Assembly: GCF_029542625.1 (NCBI RefSeq)
Contig: NZ_CP120733.1
Coordinates: 3,038,001-3,102,000 of the forward strand
Length of the DNA stretch: 64,000 bases
Origin: Tepidibacter hydrothermalis
Lineage (GTDB): Bacteria > Bacillota > Clostridia > Peptostreptococcales > Peptostreptococcaceae
Direction of reading: 5' to 3'
Shown here: one piece after another, positions 53,985 through 63,855 of the stretch
Numbering within the stretch: the first letter of the stretch is position 1
Layout of the letters: each line of letters opens with the position of its first letter
Made by a program: the position numbers and the translations under genes
Notes under the pieces: generated by a model
What the model saw: the letters and a program-made list of their open reading frames with translations, nothing else
Databases searched by the model: none
Told to the model about the DNA's origin: nothing

Positions 53985-54689
53985 AATTGTCCTCCCGAAT
54001 AAAATATTTTGGTATTTTTAAAAATAATTTGATAAGTCCGCCTAGTTGCCAGCTCCTCCCTTCTGCTTTTAATTTCTAAAACCTATAATTTTATTAAATC
54101 TTCAAATTAGTTTTAAAGATTCAACTCCATATCTTTTCAAAATCTTCTTATCGCCAAATCCCTTTAGCAATATCATAGCTACTTTTATTTTTATATTTTT
54201 TCTTTATTTATTTAATTTTTATAGATTTATACTTTATTTAATTAATTCATTTTATAATATAATTAATTAAGTAAAGTATAAGTCAAATAAATAAAACTTT
54301 ATTATAAGTATAATTGCTCCCCAGATAATACCACTTCATTGAGTATATTAGAAAAAAATGTAGAATACAAGGGTATTTTCAGAAATTTTAAAACATTAAA
54401 AATATTTTTTTAACAAAATAATATGCATGTATACGTTATACAAATATTGTTAAAAATCACCTTATGCTTTCACAATATTTTTTTATATCTCAAATTGATA
54501 ATTATTAATAGAATTGTATTTTAATCAAAAAGATTAAAATGTAAAATTTGTTAGAATTTTCCTAAAATACAGAATATATTGATTTTTAGGTATTTATATA
54601 CACTTATTCCTATGTTAAATTGTTCAAATTTTTATTATTTAACAGCTTTTATTTAATATAAATTCTATATTTATAACATATCGTTTATC

Positions 54690-54701
54690 GAAAACGTTTT
54701 C
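54690..54701. promoter_or_regulatory. cre-like palindrome upstream of the symporter gene
   Basis: The 12-bp core GAAAACGTTTTC is identical to the one at 52473-52484; the two flank the symporter gene. About 700 bases before its start codon. Confidence 0.45.
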
Positions 54702-54790
54702 ATTACTATTTTTACTCATTGACAATCAAAATCAATTAATCATGATTAATTTTGTTAAAACCTTACCGTTTTTCTGTAGTTTTTGATATA

Positions 54791-54835
54791 TTTTTTTTGA
54801 AATTTATAACGAAAATTATATACATAAATTATTTA
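54791..54835. repeat. Dispersed AT-rich repeat, family 1, partial copy R4
   Basis: The reverse complement includes TATATAATTTTCGTTATAAA and TTTCAAAAAA, matching the right half of R2 and R3. Confidence 0.5.
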
Positions 54836-54858
54836 AGAGTATGATTTTTTCCTAAAAA

Positions 54859-54893
54859 CTAAAAAACGAAGCTTATTAAATAAGCTTCGTTTT
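54859..54893 (-). terminator. Intrinsic terminator of argGH
   Basis: AAAACGAAGCTTA (54863-54875) pairs with TAAGCTTCGTTTT (54881-54893), followed by T-run on the minus strand. Confidence 0.9.
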
Positions 54894-54924
54894 TGATTAA
54901 CTACTATTAAATATTTATAATTTT

Positions 54925-56244
54925 CTATTCTGCAATTTCCTTTTTAATTCCTTTTTTAAGTATATTATCATAGTCTATAAATTCATATATAGATTCATCA
55001 AACAAGTCACTAAACTTCTTAAATTCATCAATACTCATATCCTCTATAGCTATTGATTTTTCTTCGCAATATAAAACTATTTCTCCAACTACTTTATGAG
55101 AATCTCTAAAAGCCATGCCATGATTTACTAGATAATCAGCAACTTCTGTTGCATTTAAAAATCCATGTTTTACAGCTTTCATCATATTTTCTTTATTGAC
55201 TGTAACAGTATCTATCATATTAGACATAACATTCAAGCAACTAAGAGTTGTTTTTATCGAATCAAAAAACACTTCCTTATCTTCCTGCATATCCTTATTG
55301 TATGCAAGTGGTAAGCCCTTCATAGTTGTAAGTATAGACATTAAGCTTCCATATACTCTACCAGTTTTTCCTCTTATAAGTTCTGCTGCATCTGGATTTT
55401 TCTTTTGAGGCATTATACTGCTTCCAGTTGAATACGCATCACTTATTTTGATAAATTCAAATTCCTTAGAGCTAAATAGTATTATTTCTTCACTAAGTCT
55501 ACTAAGGTGCATCATTGCTATACTCATATTAGATATAATCTCTATTATATAATCCCTATCACTTACCCCATCCAAATAATTATCAATAGGTTTATCAAAG
55601 TCAAGTAAATCGCATGTATATTCTCTATCTATATCATAAGTTGTTCCAGCAAGTGCACAACATCCAAGTGGACTCTCATTCATTAAGCTTAAAGAGTTTA
55701 ACATTCTTTTTTTATCTCTTTCAAACATATTATAATATGCCATTAAGTGATATTTAAATGTTACTATTTGAGCTCTCTGAAGATGAGTATATCCCGGCAT
55801 TATATAATTGTTTTTATCCGCCTTATCTTTTATAACATCTTGAAGATGTTGTATACTATCTACTATTTCTAAAGCATTTCTTTTTGTATACATTCTCATA
55901 TCTACAGCAACTTGATCATTTCTACTTCTAGCTGTATGGAGCTTTTTTCCTACATCTCCTACTTTTTTTACAAGATTTATCTCTACAAAACTGTGTATAT
56001 CCTCATAATCTCCTTGTATCTTTAGTTTTCCAAATTCAATTTCTTGTAATATTTCATTCAATCCTTTAATCAATGTATCTGATTCATCTTTTGTCAATAT
56101 ATTAGATTTATAAAGCATCTTAACATGTGCTATACTTCCCTGTATATCTTCAAAATACATTACTTTATCGAATTTTAATGAAGAATTGAAATCTTCCATT
56201 AGTTTACTCTCTTCGGTTTTAAAACGGCCACCCCAAAGCTTCAT
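54925..56244 (-). CDS. argH: Argininosuccinate lyase
   Basis: Splits argininosuccinate to arginine and fumarate. N-terminal KLWGGRFK, central YTHLQRAQIVTFKYHLMAYY and the fumarase-superfamily signature GSSIMPQKKNPDAAEL with the catalytic serine region. 439 residues. Its ATG directly follows the argG stop, with GAGGTAGG before; the two form one operon behind the T-box leader. Confidence 0.97.
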   Translation of the reverse strand: MKLWGGRFKTEESKLMEDFNSSLKFDKVMYFEDIQGSIAHVKMLYKSNILTKDESDTLIKGLNEILQEIEFGKLKIQGDYEDIHSFVEINLVKKVGDVGKKLHTARSRNDQVAVDMRMYTKRNALEIVDSIQHLQDVIKDKADKNNYIMPGYTHLQRAQIVTFKYHLMAYYNMFERDKKRMLNSLSLMNESPLGCCALAGTTYDIDREYTCDLLDFDKPIDNYLDGVSDRDYIIEIISNMSIAMMHLSRLSEEIILFSSKEFEFIKISDAYSTGSSIMPQKKNPDAAELIRGKTGRVYGSLMSILTTMKGLPLAYNKDMQEDKEVFFDSIKTTLSCLNVMSNMIDTVTVNKENMMKAVKHGFLNATEVADYLVNHGMAFRDSHKVVGEIVLYCEEKSIAIEDMSIDEFKKFSDLFDESIYEFIDYDNILKKGIKKEIAE

Positions 56245-57474
56245 CTAGATTGCACCTACCTCACTTTTAGCCTTCATATTTGACTTTATTTTAAATGGTA
56301 AGCTGAATAGATTTATAAATCCTTCTGCATCCTTATGATCGTACATATCACTATCTCCGAATGATGATATTGACTCATCATATAATGCAAAAGGTGATTT
56401 CATACCAGCTATCATAATATTTCCTTTATAAAGCTTTAATTTCACACTTCCTGTAACAGTCTTTTGTGTTGTATCTACGAATGCATCTAAGCTTTCTTTT
56501 AATGTAGAGAACCAAAGTCCATCATATACAAGCTGTGAATATTTATGAGCTATAATCTGCTTGTATTGTAGTGTATCTCTATCAAGTGTTAAATATTCAA
56601 GTTCTTTGTGTGCATTAAATAATATTGTTCCACCTGGTGTTTCATATACTCCTCTTGATTTCATACCAACTAATCTATTTTCTAGTAAATCTATAACTCC
56701 TATTCCATTTTCTCCACCTATTTTATTTAAATAAGATATTATTTCAACAGGAGACATTTCTTCATCATTTATCTTCTTAGGTATTCCTTGTTCAAAGTAT
56801 ATTTCAACATAACTTGCTTTATCTTTAACCTTATCAAGAGGAGTTGTCATCATATATATATCATCAGGGTTATGCTCATTCTCTGGATTTTCAAGTTCTC
56901 CACCCTCATGACTTATATGGAATATATTTTGATCTCTTGAGTATATTTTTTCTTTTGTTGCTGCAACTTCTACACCCTTTGATTTTGCATAATCTATAGC
57001 ATCTTCTCTTGATTTTATATCCCACATTCTCCATGGCGCTATTATCTTAATACTAGGATCAATTGCAGCAATTCCAACCTCAAATCTTACTTGGTCATTT
57101 CCTTTTCCTGTACAGCCATGGCAAATATACTTAGCACCCTCTTTATGAGCAACCTCAACCAACTTCTTAGCCATAAGAGGTCTTGCAAAGCTCGTTCCTA
57201 AAAGATACTTATTTTCATATATAGCTCCAGCCTTTATTCCCTTGTATATATACTCAGATACAAATTCTTCTTTACAGTCCTCAATATATGCTTTTGCTGC
57301 CCCTGATTTTATAGCCTTTACCTCAACTTCACTCATATCCTCATCTTGACCTACATCAACGCAAACTGCTACTATCTCTGCATTATAGTTTTCCTTCAGC
57401 CATGGTATTATTATAGAAGTATCTAAACCTCCTGAGTATGCTAAAACAACTTTTTCCTTCATATTTTCTTTCAT
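56245..57474 (-). CDS. argG: Argininosuccinate synthase
   Basis: Joins citrulline and aspartate using ATP. Nucleotide-binding motif [18 protein letters not shown] at residues 8-25, [15 protein letters not shown] and [20 protein letters not shown] are the family signatures. 409 residues. ATG eight bases after GAGGAGG. First gene of argGH, with a tandem T-box leader of about 450 bases upstream. The rest of arginine synthesis is not in the window. Confidence 0.97.
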   Translation of the reverse strand: MKENMKEKVVLAYSGGLDTSIIIPWLKENYNAEIVAVCVDVGQDEDMSEVEVKAIKSGAAKAYIEDCKEEFVSEYIYKGIKAGAIYENKYLLGTSFARPLMAKKLVEVAHKEGAKYICHGCTGKGNDQVRFEVGIAAIDPSIKIIAPWRMWDIKSREDAIDYAKSKGVEVAATKEKIYSRDQNIFHISHEGGELENPENEHNPDDIYMMTTPLDKVKDKASYVEIYFEQGIPKKINDEEMSPVEIISYLNKIGGENGIGVIDLLENRLVGMKSRGVYETPGGTILFNAHKELEYLTLDRDTLQYKQIIAHKYSQLVYDGLWFSTLKESLDAFVDTTQKTVTGSVKLKLYKGNIMIAGMKSPFALYDESISSFGDSDMYDHKDAEGFINLFSLPFKIKSNMKAKSEVGAI

Positions 57475-57542
57475 AATAGATTCCTCCTCAAAATTTTTAA
57501 TTTATTATTTTAATTTGGTATCTAGCTAGACATATTTTAATT

Positions 57543-57551
57543 CGCGCGCGC
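57543..57551. other. Alternating CG tract in the argG leader
   Basis: CGCGCGCGC stands out in very AT-rich DNA, between T-box 2 and the argG ribosome site. Confidence 0.6.
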
Positions 57552-57570
57552 TTTTTTATTTTTTATATTA

Positions 57571-57735
57571 AAAAATCTCGTCTCTTAAAAATAAGAGACG
57601 AGATATAGTTCCCGTGTTACCACTCTTGTTGATACGAAAATTCGCTTCATGCTAACGCATGAGCTCATATATCCAACGGGTCCTCACGAACTTCGTTGAT
57701 CAAAACTGGCTGCTACTTTGGAATTATATAATTCT
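57571..57735 (-). ncRNA. T-box leader 2 (shortened) of argGH
   Basis: Conserved T-box sequence AGTGGTAACACGGG (57611-57624, minus strand) followed by a terminator stem CTCGTCTCTTA (57577-57587 with 57592-57602) and T-run. The upstream part holds only short hairpins (CAACG...CGTTG; TCATGC GTTA GCATGA) and no clear stem I, so it looks shortened. Confidence 0.75.
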
Positions 57736-57744
57736 TTTAAAATT

Positions 57745-57990
57745 AAAAAACTCTCGTCTCTTAATTAAGAGACGAGAGTATAATTCCCGTGCTACCACTC
57801 TTGTTGATATAGTTTCATATCCACTCATTATCCTTTAACGATAGGTCCGTATCTTCATACTGCTATTTCAGAAGATCTCCTCCATGGCTCTTGTTCAATA
57901 TAACTATGTTGCTGAACTCACACCTACTTCAGCTCGCTGAAACAATCATTATACCTACTCTCCACTTCTTAGGATTTGCGTATTCTCTTT
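57745..57990 (-). ncRNA. T-box leader 1 (complete) of argGH
   Basis: Conserved T-box AGTGGTAGCACGGG (57786-57799), terminator stem CTCTCGTCTCTTAA (57751-57764 with 57765-57778) and, upstream, stem I features GGAGAGTAGG and GAGCTGAAGTAGG. Uncharged tRNA binding should allow read-through into argGH. The specifier codon could not be assigned with confidence; arginine is expected from the genes. Confidence 0.88.
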
Positions 57991-58001
57991 TGTTAGATTA
58001 G

Positions 58002-58030
58002 ATTATATTCTGTTTGATTTAGTATGTCAA
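58002..58030 (-). promoter_or_regulatory. Consensus sigma-A promoter of argGH
   Basis: TTGACA (58025-58030) and TATAAT (58002-58007) on the minus strand with a 17-base spacer, just before T-box 1. Confidence 0.88.
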
Positions 58031-58072
58031 CATAAAAAATAAATTTTATCATAAAGTTTATTTTTTATACTT

Positions 58073-58109
58073 AAGGAAATTATATTATTCTTAAGTTCTG
58101 GATAATATT
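58073..58109. repeat. Dispersed AT-rich repeat, family 1, partial copy R6
   Basis: AAGGAAATTATATTATTCTT and TAAGTTCTGGATAATAT match the left half of R2. Confidence 0.5.
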
Positions 58110-58140
58110 GATGAAATAGCTATACTTACAACTATTTTTG

Positions 58141-58195
58141 AGCAACGGAACCCATAGGGATCGTTGGCGATATGAGTCAGTGCGTAGCGACTAGA
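58141..58195. repeat. Hairpin-rich module downstream of pyrE
   Basis: CAACG...CCC..GGG..CGTTG (58143-58165) folds as one hairpin and AGTCAGTGCGTAGCGACT (58175-58192) as another. AACGGA...TCGTTGGCG at 58144-58169 is shared with the repeat at 6677-6703. It may end the pyr operon, though no T-run is present on the minus strand. Confidence 0.55.
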
Positions 58196-58201
58196 CGAAT
58201 T

Positions 58202-58876
58202 TTATTTAACTCCATAGATCTTATAATAATCTTCAATTCTTGTCTTCATATCATCGTCTATAATAACTTGCCCATTAATTTCTTTATTATGCAGATATTC
58301 TACAACTTCATTCATGTCAACTATTGCACACGTATTCATATTGTAAGTATCCTTTATATCTTCAAGCGCTGATTTTTCACCTGTTCCTCTTTCCATTCTA
58401 TTAACAGATATAATAAGTCCTACAACATCTACATCCTTATCATTTTTAAGGATTGGCATAGTCTCTCTTATACTTGTTCCAGCAGTTGTAACATCTTCTA
58501 TTATCAGAATCTTATCCTTGTCTTTTAACTTTGTTCCAAGAAGAATTCCTTTATCGCCATGGTCTTTTATCTCTTTTCTATTTGAGCAATATCTAACATT
58601 CATATCGTATTTTGAACTTAATGATATTGAAGTTGTAACACAAAGAGGTATTCCCTTATATGCTGGTCCAAATAATACATCTATATCCTCATCAAAGTTT
58701 TCTTTTATAGCTTGTGCATAAAAGTCACCTAATTTACTAAGCTGTTCTCCAGTTTGATAATTTCCAGTATTCACGAAAAAAGGCGTCTTTCTTCCACTTT
58801 TAGTAACAAAATCTCCAAAAGTCAAAACATTACACTCAACCATAAACTCTATAAATTCTTGTTTATACTTTTTCAT
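58202..58876 (-). CDS. pyrE: Orotate phosphoribosyltransferase
   Basis: Makes orotidine monophosphate from orotate and phosphoribosyl pyrophosphate. The PRPP-binding motif is ILIIEDVTTAGTSIRE; RKEIKDHGDKGILLG gives the catalytic loop. 224 residues. Start set at the ATG at 58876, eight bases after AAGGTGG. Last gene of the pyr operon in this window, following pyrD by 18 bases. Confidence 0.95.
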   Translation of the reverse strand: MKKYKQEFIEFMVECNVLTFGDFVTKSGRKTPFFVNTGNYQTGEQLSKLGDFYAQAIKENFDEDIDVLFGPAYKGIPLCVTTSISLSSKYDMNVRYCSNRKEIKDHGDKGILLGTKLKDKDKILIIEDVTTAGTSIRETMPILKNDKDVDVVGLIISVNRMERGTGEKSALEDIKDTYNMNTCAIVDMNEVVEYLHNKEINGQVIIDDDMKTRIEDYYKIYGVK

Positions 58877-58894
58877 AATATCTACCACCTTCTC

Positions 58895-59803
58895 TTAGTC
58901 TATTATTCCTCTTATACTCGATAAATCAGTTATATTATAGTCGTTCATATACTTCTTAATTCCGTCTAAAACATCCATTGTAGCTGTTGGATTTATAAGA
59001 TTTGCAGTACCTACTGCAACTCCTGTAGCTCCTGCCATTATAAACTCTATAGCATCCTCGCCATTCATTATTCCACCCATTCCTATTATAGGAATTTTAA
59101 CAGTTTTAGAAACTTGATGAACCATTCTAATTGCGACAGGCTTTATAGCAGGACCTGACAGTCCACCTATTTTATTAAAAAGAACTGGCTTTCTTCTGTG
59201 TATATCTATCTTCATGCCTATTAAAGTGTTTATCATGGATATACAATCAGCTCCACCATTTTCAACTGCTCTTGCAATCTCAGTTATATCAGTTACATTA
59301 GGAGATAGTTTAACTATTAAAGGCTTGTTTGTTACACTTTTGACCTCTTTAGTTATGCTCTCTGCCATTAAAGCATTAGTTCCAAATGCTACCCCACCCT
59401 CTTTAACATTAGGACAGCTTATATTGAGCTCTATCATATCTATATCTGTATCATTTAATCTTCTAGCTACTTCCTTATATTCATCAACAGTCTTACCTGC
59501 AATATTAACTATAATATTAGTATCATGTTTTTGTAGAAATTTCATATCATTTTTTATAAAATTATCTACCCCATCATTTTGAAGACCTACACTGTTTATC
59601 ATTCCTCCATAAGTCTCAGCTATACGAGGTGAGTTGTTCCCATCCCAAGGATCTAAACTAATGCCCTTTACAACAATTGCTCCAAGTGAACTTAAATCTA
59701 TGAATTGTTCAAATTCTTTTCCAACCGAACCAAAAGTTCCTGATGCTGTCATAACTGGATTTTTAAATTCTACACCAGCTATATTAAATCCTAGATTACT
59801 CAT
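58895..59803 (-). CDS. pyrD: Dihydroorotate dehydrogenase B, catalytic subunit
   Basis: FMN enzyme that oxidises dihydroorotate to orotate, working with PyrK in NAD-linked form. Motifs NPVMTASGTFGSVGKEFEQF, NISCPNVKEGGVAFG with the catalytic cysteine, VKLSPNVTDI and GMGGIMNGEDAIEFIMAGATGVAVGTA. 302 residues. ATG overlaps the pyrK stop by eight bases; GAGGTGA is upstream. Confidence 0.96.
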   Translation of the reverse strand: MSNLGFNIAGVEFKNPVMTASGTFGSVGKEFEQFIDLSSLGAIVVKGISLDPWDGNNSPRIAETYGGMINSVGLQNDGVDNFIKNDMKFLQKHDTNIIVNIAGKTVDEYKEVARRLNDTDIDMIELNISCPNVKEGGVAFGTNALMAESITKEVKSVTNKPLIVKLSPNVTDITEIARAVENGGADCISMINTLIGMKIDIHRRKPVLFNKIGGLSGPAIKPVAIRMVHQVSKTVKIPIIGMGGIMNGEDAIEFIMAGATGVAVGTANLINPTATMDVLDGIKKYMNDYNITDLSSIRGIID

Positions 59804-60572
59804 CAAACATCACCTCACAAGCTTTAAATACAGGTCCATCTACACAAACCTTTTTATTCTTATATCCTTTATCATTATCTTCCTTTATCTTAACAGCGCA
59901 TCCGACACATGCTCCAAATCCACATCCCATTCTCTCTTCAAGAGATAGATATGCCTCTATTTTATTATTAGCTGCATACTCTTTTACAGCCTTTAACATC
60001 CCTTTAGGTCCACAAGAATATATTCTATCTGCTTTTTCTACATACTTATTCATTAAATCTATAACATTTCCTTTTTCTCCATGTTCCCCGTCTTCAGTTG
60101 CTACGTAAACTTCTCCGTACTTTTTAAACTCATCTATTAAATAAACATCTTTTCTAAATCCTAAAAATATCTTATTATTTCCTTTTAATCTCTTAGCAAG
60201 TTCTAGGAGAGGAGGAGTTCCAACTCCTCCTCCAACTATTATATTTTCACCTTCACACTCTAGATCGAATCCATTTCCTAAAAATGCCATCAAGTAAACC
60301 TCATCATTTTCTCTAAGTCTAGAGAACTCTTCAGTACCTTTTCCTACTACCATAAATACTAGTGTTATTTCTTTATTTTCTTCATCTATCTCACATACAC
60401 TTATAGGTCTTGGAAGTAACATAGATTTATCTTTGCTATATAGATTCACAAACTGGCCTGGCTTAAAATCGAATATTAACTCTTCTGATTTAACTACCAT
60501 CTTATACACATTATCCACTAAAATTTCATTTTTTAATATCTTAGCTATCACCTTTTTCTTAGTTACGCACAT
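59796..60572 (-). CDS. pyrK: Dihydroorotate dehydrogenase B, electron transfer subunit
   Basis: Passes electrons from PyrD to NAD through FAD and a 2Fe-2S cluster. FAD motif LLPRPISVCE, NAD-binding GGGVGTPPLLELAKRL, and the cluster cysteines in MGCGFGACVGCAVKI and CVDGPVF. 258 residues. Between carB (gap of ten bases) and pyrD (overlap). Confidence 0.96.
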   Translation of the reverse strand: MCVTKKKVIAKILKNEILVDNVYKMVVKSEELIFDFKPGQFVNLYSKDKSMLLPRPISVCEIDEENKEITLVFMVVGKGTEEFSRLRENDEVYLMAFLGNGFDLECEGENIIVGGGVGTPPLLELAKRLKGNNKIFLGFRKDVYLIDEFKKYGEVYVATEDGEHGEKGNVIDLMNKYVEKADRIYSCGPKGMLKAVKEYAANNKIEAYLSLEERMGCGFGACVGCAVKIKEDNDKGYKNKKVCVDGPVFKACEVMFDE

Positions 60573-60582
60573 ACAATACCTC

Positions 60583-63500
60583 CTACTCTATTCCCATATT
60601 ATACACACTCATATTCTCTGCTTTTATATCAGATTCCATTATATCTAGTATCCCTTTTACAGTATCAAGTGATGTAAACACTGGAACTGTAGTCTCTATA
60701 GCAGCTCTTCTCATTCTAAATCCATCACGAGTTGAATCATTTGCTTTAGTTGGAGTATTTATCAACATATCCACTTTTCCACTTCTAATAACATCTAAGA
60801 TATTAGGTTCTCCCTCTCCTATCTTCTTAGCTCTTTCAACATTTATTGAATTTTTTTCAAGCTCATCAGCTGTTCTGCTAGTTGCTATAAATTTACATCC
60901 CTTATTATCAAAACGCTTAGCTATATCTACAAACTCTTTTTTATCACTCGGTTTTATAGTTGCAAGTATTGTAGATTTTTGGTTTGGTATATTTATTCCA
61001 GCCGCTATAAGTCCCTTGTATAAAGCTTCTACAAAGGTTTCCCCTATTCCCAATACTTCTCCAGTTGATCTCATTTCAGGTCCAAGACTTACTTCAACCT
61101 CTGGAAGTTTTTGAGTTGAGAATACCGGAACCTTTACAGATATTTTTTTAGATTCCTTATAAATCCCTGTTCCAAATCCCATATCTTGAATTTTTTCTCC
61201 AAGCATAGCTCTAGTTGCAAGTTCTATCATAGGAACTCCTGCAACTTTACTAATATAAGGTACCGTTCTTGATGATCTTGGATTTACCTCTATGATATAT
61301 AATTCCCCTTTGAACTCTATATATTGTATGTTTATCATTCCAATTATCTTAAGTTCTTTTGCTATTTCTCTTGTCTTTACAGATATTTGTTTTTTAATAT
61401 CATCACTTATATTTTGACTTGGATATATAGATATTGAGTCCCCTGAGTGAACTCCAGCTCTTTCAAGATGTTCCATTATTCCAGGTATTAATATATCCTT
61501 TCCGTCACATATTGCATCTACTTCTATCTCTTTTCCAGTCAAATACATATCTATTAATACTGGATTTTTAGGATCTCTATCAAATGAATTTTCAAGATAT
61601 CCCTTTAGCTCTTTCTCATTGTGAGTTATCTCCATACCTTGTCCGCCTAGTACATAAGATGGTCTAACTAACAATGGATATCCTAGATTTGAAGCCTCTT
61701 TTATCCCCTCATCTACAGACCATACAGCCTTTCCCTTTGGTCTATTTATTTGAAGTTTTTCCATTATTTCATCAAATTTTTCTCTATCCTCTGCCTCATC
61801 TATTTGCTCAGGCTTAGTTCCAAGTACATTTACATTCATATCATCTAGGAACTTAGCAAGCTTTATAGCTGTTTGCCCTCCGAATTGAAGTATTACTCCG
61901 TAAGGTTTTTCTTTTTGTATAATATTTAGTACATCTTCCTCTGTAAGTGGTTCAAAGTATAATTTATCAGCTGTATCAAAATCTGTACTAACTGTCTCTG
62001 GATTATTGTTAACTATTATAGTTTCTATATTCTGCTTTTTAAGAGCTAGTATTGAGTGAACTGAACAGTAGTCAAACTCTATCCCCTGTCCTATTCTTAT
62101 AGGTCCTGACCCTATAACTATTACTTTCTTCTTATCTGATACTTCAACCTCATCATGCTCATCATAAGTTGAGTAATAATATGGAGATACAGCGTCAAAC
62201 TCTCCTGCACAAGTATCAACCATCTTATACACAGCTTCTATTTTATATAATTTTCTAAGATTGCATACATCCTTAGGTGATGAGTTTGTAAAATCAGCTA
62301 TTGCTTTATCAGAGAAACCTTTCATTTTAAGTTCTCTCATCCAATCCTTAGTTATATCCTCTAGATTTGATTTCTTTAGTTTTTCTTCCTCATCAACTAT
62401 ATTATTTATCTTATTTACAAAGAATTTATCCATTCCAGTTATCTTACATATCATATCTAACTTATAATTTCTTCTTATCATTTCAGCTAAGTCAAATATT
62501 CTTTCATCATCAGGTATTTGAACTCTTCTTTTTAATTCTTCAATACTTCTATCAGAAGATGCCTTGTGTTCTAAGCTGTATTGACCTATCTCAAGAGATC
62601 TTATAGCCTTTAAAAATGCCGATTCAAAATTGTTTCCAATTGCCATTACTTCTCCTGTTGCCATCATCTTTGTTCCAAGAGTTCTCTTAGCTCTTCTAAA
62701 TTTATCAAATGGCCATTTAGGAATTTTTACTACACAATAATCAAGTGTTGGCTCAAAACACGCCTTAGTTTTTTTAGTTACAGCATTTTCTATCTCATCA
62801 AGTGTGTATCCTATAGCTATTTTAGTTGCAACCTTTGCTATCGGATAACCTGTAGCTTTTGAAGCTAGAGCTGATGAACGGCTAACTCTTGGATTTATCT
62901 CTATTACTATATAATCAAAGCTATCTGGATTAAGTGCTAACTGAACGTTACATCCGCCCTCTATTCCTATAGTATTTATTATGTCTATAGATGCCTTTCT
63001 AAGCATCTGATACTCAACATCTGTAAGAGTTTGAGATGGTGCTACAACTATTGAATCTCCTGTATGTACTCCAACAGGGTCTATATTTTCCATATTACAT
63101 ACTGTTATACAATTTCCCTTGCTATCTCTCATTACCTCATACTCTATCTCTTTCCAACCTTTTATGCTTTTCTCTAAAAGTACCTGTCCTACACGGCTTA
63201 GCTGAAGTCCACTTGCAAGAATCTCTTCCAATTCTTCTTTATTTTCAGCTATTCCACCACCTGCACCACCTAATGTATATGCAGGTCTTACAACCACTGG
63301 ATATCCAATTTTTGATGCAAACTTTATTCCGTCCTCCATAGTTGTCACTATCTCACTTTGAACTAGTGGCTGGTTTATATCTTCCATTATTTTTTTGAAT
63401 GATTCTCTGTCTTCTCCATCTTTAATTGATTTTATAGAAGTTCCTATAACCTTTATATTATGCTTTTTTAAAATTCCACTATCATGAAGTTCAACCGCTA

Positions 63501-63792
63501 AGTTAAGTCCTGTTTGACCTCCCATACCTGCTATTAAACTATCTGGTTTTTCCTTTATTATAACTTTTTCTACAAATTCTAAAGTAAGTGGCTCTATATA
63601 AACTTTATCCGCTATTTCTTTATCTGTCATTATAGTTGCAGGGTTAGAATTTATAAGTACTGTCTCTATTCCCTCTTCTCTTAATGTTTGACAAGCCTGT
63701 GTTCCTGAATAATCAAACTCCGCTGCTTGACCTATTACTATTGGTCCTGATCCTATAACTAATACTTTTTTAATATCATCTCTTCTTGGCAT
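60583..63792 (-). CDS. carB: Carbamoyl phosphate synthase large subunit
   Basis: Makes carbamoyl phosphate from bicarbonate, ATP and ammonia supplied by CarA. 1069 residues with two homologous ATP-grasp halves ([21 protein letters not shown] and [21 protein letters not shown]), an oligomerisation part between, and an MGS-like allosteric domain from about 935. Metal and ATP motifs [22 protein letters not shown] and [18 protein letters not shown] are present. GGGGAGG before the ATG. Confidence 0.97.
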   Translation of the reverse strand: MPRRDDIKKVLVIGSGPIVIGQAAEFDYSGTQACQTLREEGIETVLINSNPATIMTDKEIADKVYIEPLTLEFVEKVIIKEKPDSLIAGMGGQTGLNLAVELHDSGILKKHNIKVIGTSIKSIKDGEDRESFKKIMEDINQPLVQSEIVTTMEDGIKFASKIGYPVVVRPAYTLGGAGGGIAENKEELEEILASGLQLSRVGQVLLEKSIKGWKEIEYEVMRDSKGNCITVCNMENIDPVGVHTGDSIVVAPSQTLTDVEYQMLRKASIDIINTIGIEGGCNVQLALNPDSFDYIVIEINPRVSRSSALASKATGYPIAKVATKIAIGYTLDEIENAVTKKTKACFEPTLDYCVVKIPKWPFDKFRRAKRTLGTKMMATGEVMAIGNNFESAFLKAIRSLEIGQYSLEHKASSDRSIEELKRRVQIPDDERIFDLAEMIRRNYKLDMICKITGMDKFFVNKINNIVDEEEKLKKSNLEDITKDWMRELKMKGFSDKAIADFTNSSPKDVCNLRKLYKIEAVYKMVDTCAGEFDAVSPYYYSTYDEHDEVEVSDKKKVIVIGSGPIRIGQGIEFDYCSVHSILALKKQNIETIIVNNNPETVSTDFDTADKLYFEPLTEEDVLNIIQKEKPYGVILQFGGQTAIKLAKFLDDMNVNVLGTKPEQIDEAEDREKFDEIMEKLQINRPKGKAVWSVDEGIKEASNLGYPLLVRPSYVLGGQGMEITHNEKELKGYLENSFDRDPKNPVLIDMYLTGKEIEVDAICDGKDILIPGIMEHLERAGVHSGDSISIYPSQNISDDIKKQISVKTREIAKELKIIGMINIQYIEFKGELYIIEVNPRSSRTVPYISKVAGVPMIELATRAMLGEKIQDMGFGTGIYKESKKISVKVPVFSTQKLPEVEVSLGPEMRSTGEVLGIGETFVEALYKGLIAAGINIPNQKSTILATIKPSDKKEFVDIAKRFDNKGCKFIATSRTADELEKNSINVERAKKIGEGEPNILDVIRSGKVDMLINTPTKANDSTRDGFRMRRAAIETTVPVFTSLDTVKGILDIMESDIKAENMSVYNMGIE

Positions 63793-63855
63793 AATTTTAC
63801 CTCCCCATAATAACTACTTAAAATTAGAATGTCTTTTCTTAAATCTAAATTCATA

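Larger units (their letters stand above)
53985..54924. other. 940-base gap between the symporter gene and argH
   Basis: No reading frame of note. It contains a GC-richer patch at about 54036-54067 (minus strand GGGAGGAGCTGGCAACTAGG), an imperfect 21-bp inverted repeat at 54227-54281 (TTATACTTTATTTAATTAAT), a cre-like core at 54690-54701, a partial family-1 repeat at 54791-54835 and the argH terminator. The GC-rich patch does not fit the glycine riboswitch consensus. Confidence 0.6.

Noticed and set aside
53985-54200. Possible glycine riboswitch before the AGCS symporter
   Set aside because: AGCS genes are often glycine-controlled, but the conserved aptamer parts (GGAGAG..., CAGGCAAAAGGAC) are not present on the minus strand.
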